From Stentor roeselii (taxonomy: Eukaryota; Ciliophora; Heterotrichea; Heterotrichida; Stentoridae): a DNA stretch of 64,000 nt. Made by a program: the position numbers and the translations under genes. This document shows, piece by piece, positions 59,246 through 64,000 of this stretch (positions are counted from its first letter, which is position 1; the number at the start of each line of letters is the position of its first letter). The DNA is taken from NCBI GenBank assembly GCA_006503475.1, contig RSEH01000027.1:149231-213230 (forward strand). The letters run 5' to 3'. The notes under the pieces were generated by a model. The model was not told the origin of the DNA. It saw only the letters and a program-made list of their open reading frames with translations, and did no database searches.

Positions 59246-59722
59246 CTAGTAATTTCCTTGTATACATGTACACTTTCCATCATTTGAAACTGAATTGTTG
59301 ATAGCACATCTTTGCAATGTTCTAATGAAGTTCAATCTTTACAGTAATTTGGACATTTAAGACAATCTCTATCATTATCGAGGTTACCATAAATCCTTTT
59401 GCACATTTGCATCTTCTTGTTTCTTCCAAAAAGGAATTATTGCTTTTGCATAAAGTGCAATTGTTTGATTTTCACACTTCTTACATTCTTGTAAGCAATT
59501 CACACATTCTGTTTCATTTGAGTAATATACAAAGTCATTAGGGTCATTTAAAAAGTAACCATCGATACAAGGACATCGATTTGTTCGTGGTATTGTATTT
59601 CCTAAGCATTTTGTGTAAATTTCCTCAAAAGTCACTCAGAACACTCAATTGGACAAGGTTTGCATGAGTTAAGCAGGACTGGATAATTTTCTGCATAATA
59701 TCCTTGTTTAAATGCGCATCTT
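59246..59722 (-). pseudogene. Decayed Cys-rich (growth-factor-receptor type) repeat gene
   Basis: Read on the minus strand through at least three frame changes and several stops, the segment gives RCAFKQGYYAENYP, then CPCIDGYFLND, CVNCLQECKKCEN, CTLCKSNNSFLEE, CKCAKGF, CLKCPNYCKD plus a stop, and GKCTCIQGNY plus a stop. The CxCxxGYY and CxxCxxxCxxC pattern is that of the two intact LamG/Cys-rich receptors. The LamG and membrane parts are missing. No set of 15-nt introns repairs it, so it is a relic and not a spliced gene. Confidence 0.75.
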
Positions 59723-62391
59723 TATAATTCTTAAGCAATATACTTAATGTTATAGTTTATGAATTTATTGTTTTTGAGATAACAATACTGCAAATATAAT
59801 AAAACTATGTAAAAATATCTATAAAACAGTCAGCTATTCATTAATAAGATATTAGTTGTTGCTTTGAAGTATCTGATTAATTCATACTTTAATAAATTAA
59901 CATTTTAGAAAATTTCAATTATACATTACAGGCATTAAATTTGAATAAAGAATCTTATCCTCTCACACTCCTATTGAAGGAGTTCGCAAATCAAATGATC
60001 TGAATATCCAGAATACTAAGTCTTTTGGCTATAAAAACCAAGTTTTTTGAATTAAATTCAATTAAATTTTCTTCAAAACCATATTCCACTCATAGAATTT
60101 CAAATTTTAACCATACAAAAGATCTTCAACTTACTTAGCATTTAAAATTCAATAATTTAATATAATTCAGATTTCTTCATTAGCATAATCATCCCTTAAT
60201 GATTATCAAGAATATCAAACTCAAATTTTTCTTATACTTAATTAATTATACAAAGTCTTCGACAAATATAAAATCAACTTAAATTTAATGATTTTCAGCA
60301 AATTACTGAAATAGGAACGCTCATCAGTTTCATTTTTTAGAATTATATTTAAAATCTTCAGTAGTTGATAATTTTTTTATATTACACAAAGAAATCTTAG
60401 AATCCTCAAAAAGCATTCAGGTCCAATGAAAGTTAGATTATGAATCTATATTATACCGAAGATAAATGAAAAATTAAAACTCTTTATCAGCTTGTAAATT
60501 TTTAATCCTATTCAAGAATATAACGACTGAAAAAGGTAGTCTCTTTATTTTAGTGAATATAACTCATTATATTTTGAAGTTGATAGATTTGAAGTTTCTT
60601 CTATCTTTAACTTGGTGATATTCTGATAGAAAATACTTATCTTCAGAATCTGGCTATTTAAAGTCATTTAGCTCAATGCTTATGAAAATTCATGTTATAA
60701 TTAAGTACTTGGGATAAACTTATCATCAGTTCTAAGCTTAGTTCATAAAAAACCTTCCCAATTCAGTATAATAATCAATTCACTCAAACAATTAAAACTA
60801 AAGAAAAAGTGATTATTTCAACTGTTATTGATAAGGGAAATATGAATCAAAAGTTCAAAATAAAAAGATATAAAATACTAGAGAAATAATTTATATCGTG
60901 GATTCAGCATATACTAATGAGAGTGATTAGAAACTAAGATTAAAGTAAATTTATATCTGAATCAAGAAAAGCACTTAGATTAGTTTATTAGGATTTCTAA
61001 ATGAAACTTTATATTCGTGTGCTCTAGTATGTGATCATGCGTTCAGTTACTAAAGTTGATTTATTGAAATTTTCTAACTAGCAACTTTTTGGATAAATTC
61101 TATTTGGTTGAAAAATCCCCTTTAATCAAAATGATTTTCAAAATATTCTTCATCTATCATTACTGTTTTAATGAATCTTTACTTTTCTAATACACTGCAC
61201 TTATTTTCATTAAATATGACAATTGATGCAATCTAATTCAATAGCACGCCAAATTGTGATTTCAGTGAAAATTTTAGAAATCAGCCAAATATTAAAAGTT
61301 TGATGCCAGTATTTTTTATAAATATCTTTTCAATTGTAGCATTCACATCAGAATAAACATATTTTATGTTTTTAGTAGTGCACATTCTTGCGAATAAAGT
61401 CAGATTATAAGTACTTAATATATGATGGTTTTGGTGGTTAAATTAAGTAGAAAAATTATTTTTAAAGTGTTGATGGGATAGATTTTAGATTTGAGAAATA
61501 TTATCCAAATATTTGCTAAAAATTTGTATAAACGAATGCAAGATTCTCACTATAATAAATTTCCTTCTTTGTTCCATAGGGCTATTAAGCTAACAAATCG
61601 AAGATTTATCAAAGAATCAGCTATTATTGTTATCTAATCATCAAGTATTGTGGATTTTATTTAGCAATTTAGTTCTGAAATAATTTCAAAAAAGAATATG
61701 TTAAATATATATTCATAAAGGTTAAATCTTTGTAGTTCTCTAATGAAATTTATAAAAGTGCTAATCAGAAAAATTCATAATTTTTTTGTTTAATATTTGA
61801 TATGCTGATGAGTTTCTTTGTTGTCAAATTCAAAATGTACACTACTGCTCAATACAACAGTCTTCTTTACTCATACCTTTCTAGAAAGTACAACCTTCTA
61901 TTTAGATCTACGGTCTGAGTTACTTGCACCTTGGTAGTAATTACTACCTACTGATTATGTCTTCGATCTTGATTACTGTTCTTCTTCAATTTTCATGTAA
62001 TCTCATACTTCAAAATTTTTTAGTTTGGAACTTGAAGTTTTTTTAGTTTTTAAGGTTTTGGGATTTGGGGGAATCTTCAAATTGGACTCAAGAGACAGTT
62101 CTTTAAAGTGTCAAGATCGAGAATACCTAGATTAAAAGAGTCTTATCCTTATTTGTAAACAAAAACTCATGACACTTTTCTGGTTTTTTTTTCCTGTCAG
62201 CATTAAAAATGATTCCTTCTAAAGTCTTAAACGAATTTTTTTCAATAAAGATTCGACTAATTTCTAGTATCAAATTGATAAGGCAGGCCTTATTCAAATT
62301 TTTTGTTTCAGTAATCGTTCAAAGCGATCTTTGGCGCAAATTTTATTTCAGAGTGAATTTCCAGTTTTTTTCATGTTGACAGTAGCAGGTA

Positions 62392-62640
62392 TTACATCAA
62401 ATTCAAAGGCTGGAGGTCCATGATTGAGTTGCTTTTCAAGGACTTCTCGATTCGGTATTTTGTGTTTTTGGACGCATATTTAAGGATTTTTAGCTTGAAA
62501 TCTCTGTGATCTGTTTTTTGTTTGAAAACTGAGAATGGATTTTGTGACAGGTTGAGAATTTGGGATTTGCATTTGGTTAGGGGCTTTTCTGGCGTTTTTG
62601 CTGTTTTTTTTTTAGATTTTAAGGAATTTTACTTGCTGTT
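62392..62640 (-). other. Open frame without start, possible coding relic
   Basis: About 80 codons open on the minus strand, reading KCKSQILNLSQNPFSVFKQK, later YASKNTKYRIEKSLKSNS, then a stop. It has no ATG near the beginning and the flanks are also codon-like with stops (about 61,980-62,690). It could be the 3' part of a decayed gene; no family recognised. Confidence 0.25.
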
Positions 62641-63809
62641 GTAGCTGGAGTGGTGAGTTTGCTTTGATTTTTTTAATTATAAACGAACTGAATATTACAA
62701 GATTATTTTATGGAATAATTTGATGTATTAATTTTATAGACTTAAATCAGGTGTTCAAGTAATTTAAATAAAGTTCCACTATTTTATTAAGGAATGTTCT
62801 GAGCTTTCAATTTTTTATATGAATACTGAAAATAATTGAAAGATTAAAAATAATCGACTTTCAAATCATCATTATATTATTCTAATTTACATAAGTATCT
62901 CTTTTTAGTGAAGAAAAAACAAATATTACAGGATTTAGTCTATGAATACTGTGGATAGTTAATAGATTAAATTTATTGGCTTTAAAATTATAATATTTTC
63001 ATAGCAATTTGAATAATTTATCACATTCTTATAAAATCATTCAGTTCTAATTGGTATCATTCATTAAAAATACACGTCATTTAATCTGACCATGCAAAAT
63101 TCTGACTCACCCTAATTCCATCAATAAAATCACATCAAAAGGGAAATGACTACTGAATAAAAACAGTGCCTACAAGTATTCCAATACCAAAAACCAAACA
63201 AGACTCAATCTTACTCTCCTAAAGAATGATCACCCATCTTTCAAGCTTCACTTTTTGTCTAATCAAAGATTCAAAATTATTCCTTTTAGCTCGTAATGGC
63301 CGTCTATGATATTGCTATAAAGACTGGTCCTAATAATACTAATAAACCAAAGTTCACCTTATTCATAAAATTACAAACCTTACAACTAACTTTTTGTGAC
63401 CTGAGAAAATAGAGTGAGATTTGCTTAGAGGAGAAGAAATATGAATGGATTTCATGAGTAGAGAAGAAGAAGAGATAGAAAATTTAGATGCAATATGGAA
63501 GTAGGATTTTAATTTAGAGGGAAAATCATGCAACAGATTAGTCAGAAGTGTTAAAGCACTAAGATTTAGGCACTCATAAAAATGAAACCTTCTCAGAAAA
63601 ATTCATAAAAGATTCGGATTATTTTAGTTGCATTAAGAATAATCCTTCAAATCTAATAAGCCGAAGCATATTTTATATTCAAGCACTTAACTGATATCTC
63701 ATAATTTTCTCTATTTAAACTTCCTAATCAGGCCATTATCATTCATAAAGTATTCGATTATCAATAAATCAAATGTTTTTCATGCTTTTTTATCAGTCCT
63801 CAGCGCTGA

Positions 63810-64000
63810 AGTACTTTACCTACGAGTTTTAAATTGAAAGAAAGCACTTATTGCATCGAGCGAGACAAAGCAATAGAAACGAAACTAGTTCTAAATTTGC
63901 GATGTACAGATCTCTGCAATCGCACCGATGCAGAAAACATTTTCAGAGAAGAACAAGATACAGATACACTTAATTGCTTACTCGAAGATGACAATTCTTT
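63810..64000 (+). other. Open frame reaching the window edge
   Basis: From the TGA at 63,807 to the edge, one plus frame is open and reads acidic and Cys-containing (KLVLNLRCTDLCNRTDAEN). No ATG is seen. It may be an internal exon or chance; the local GC is higher than in the flanking DNA. Confidence 0.2.

Larger units (their letters stand above)
57913..64000. other. 6-kb gene-poor region to the window end
   Basis: No intact gene was found. It holds a clear Cys-rich receptor pseudogene (59,246-59,722), a stop-bounded frame at 62,392-62,640 on the minus strand, a short frame at 63,296-63,412 (MAVYDIAIKTG...) and an open end at 63,810-64,000. The rest is AT-rich without visible structure. No tRNA, rRNA or telomeric repeat was recognised by eye. 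Confidence 0.5.

Noticed and set aside
1-64000. Alternative nuclear code with reassigned stops, as in many ciliates
   Set aside because: Conserved domains end properly at TAA, TAG or TGA and contain no in-frame stops once the 15-nt introns are removed; TGG is used for Trp.
1-64000. CRISPR arrays, bacterial operons, tRNA or rRNA genes, telomeric repeats
   Set aside because: None were seen by eye; the repeats present are coding or promoter repeats. A covariance-model scan would be the decisive test for tRNA genes.

Overview
This window looks like macronuclear DNA of a heterotrich ciliate close to Stentor. Three things point there. The long reading frames use the standard genetic code: TAA, TAG and TGA all stop and Trp is TGG. 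The DNA is AT-rich with very short spacers. The only introns that can be proven are exactly 15 nt long, GT...TAG with an A at position 10; there are six of them in three genes. The genus is an inference from these traits, not from a database match.

Positions 1-38,777 are a compact gene-dense zone. It opens with two tandem minus-strand paralogues that fuse a P4-ATPase-like half to a nucleotide-cyclase half. The first runs off the left edge (1-4,217); the second is complete (4,968-11,006). Then come a RecQ-shaped protein without its ATPase motifs (12,128-13,942), a 1,000-residue protein of unknown function, a lipase-like protein without its nucleophile serine, a tiny Cys-rich protein, BBS5, a two-finger C2H2 protein, a tail-anchored TPR protein and a small receptor-like protein. 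These are followed by a Rab GTPase, an EF-hand protein, a Myb/Reb1-like protein, a multi-CH-domain protein, a coiled-coil protein with a C-terminal Cys/His cluster, a one-domain PH protein, a 1,357-residue type I membrane protein, a CCDC177-like coiled-coil protein and a LamG/Cys-rich/multi-TM receptor. Spacers are often tens of bases: two divergent genes are 25 bp apart, two tandem genes 3 bp apart, and two convergent genes overlap by 4 bp.

From 38,778 to the end the picture changes. Only three genes are intact: a second LamG/Cys-rich receptor with a 237-bp repeat array (39,982-44,337), a four-TM protein (47,340-48,080) and a very large protein (51,094-57,912) with 35 WD40 repeats followed by a TRP-like channel and a coiled coil. 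They are separated by 1.2, 3, 3 and 6 kb of AT-rich DNA. This DNA contains a clear decayed Cys-rich receptor pseudogene (59,246-59,722) and several less certain coding relics.

Two themes run through the window. One is sensing and ciliary function: cyclases, a TRP-like channel, Cys-rich receptors, BBS5, Rab, CH and PH proteins. The other is enzyme folds whose catalytic residues have been lost. Most start codons sit directly behind a TATAA/TAATAAATG-like element, which suggests very short leaders.
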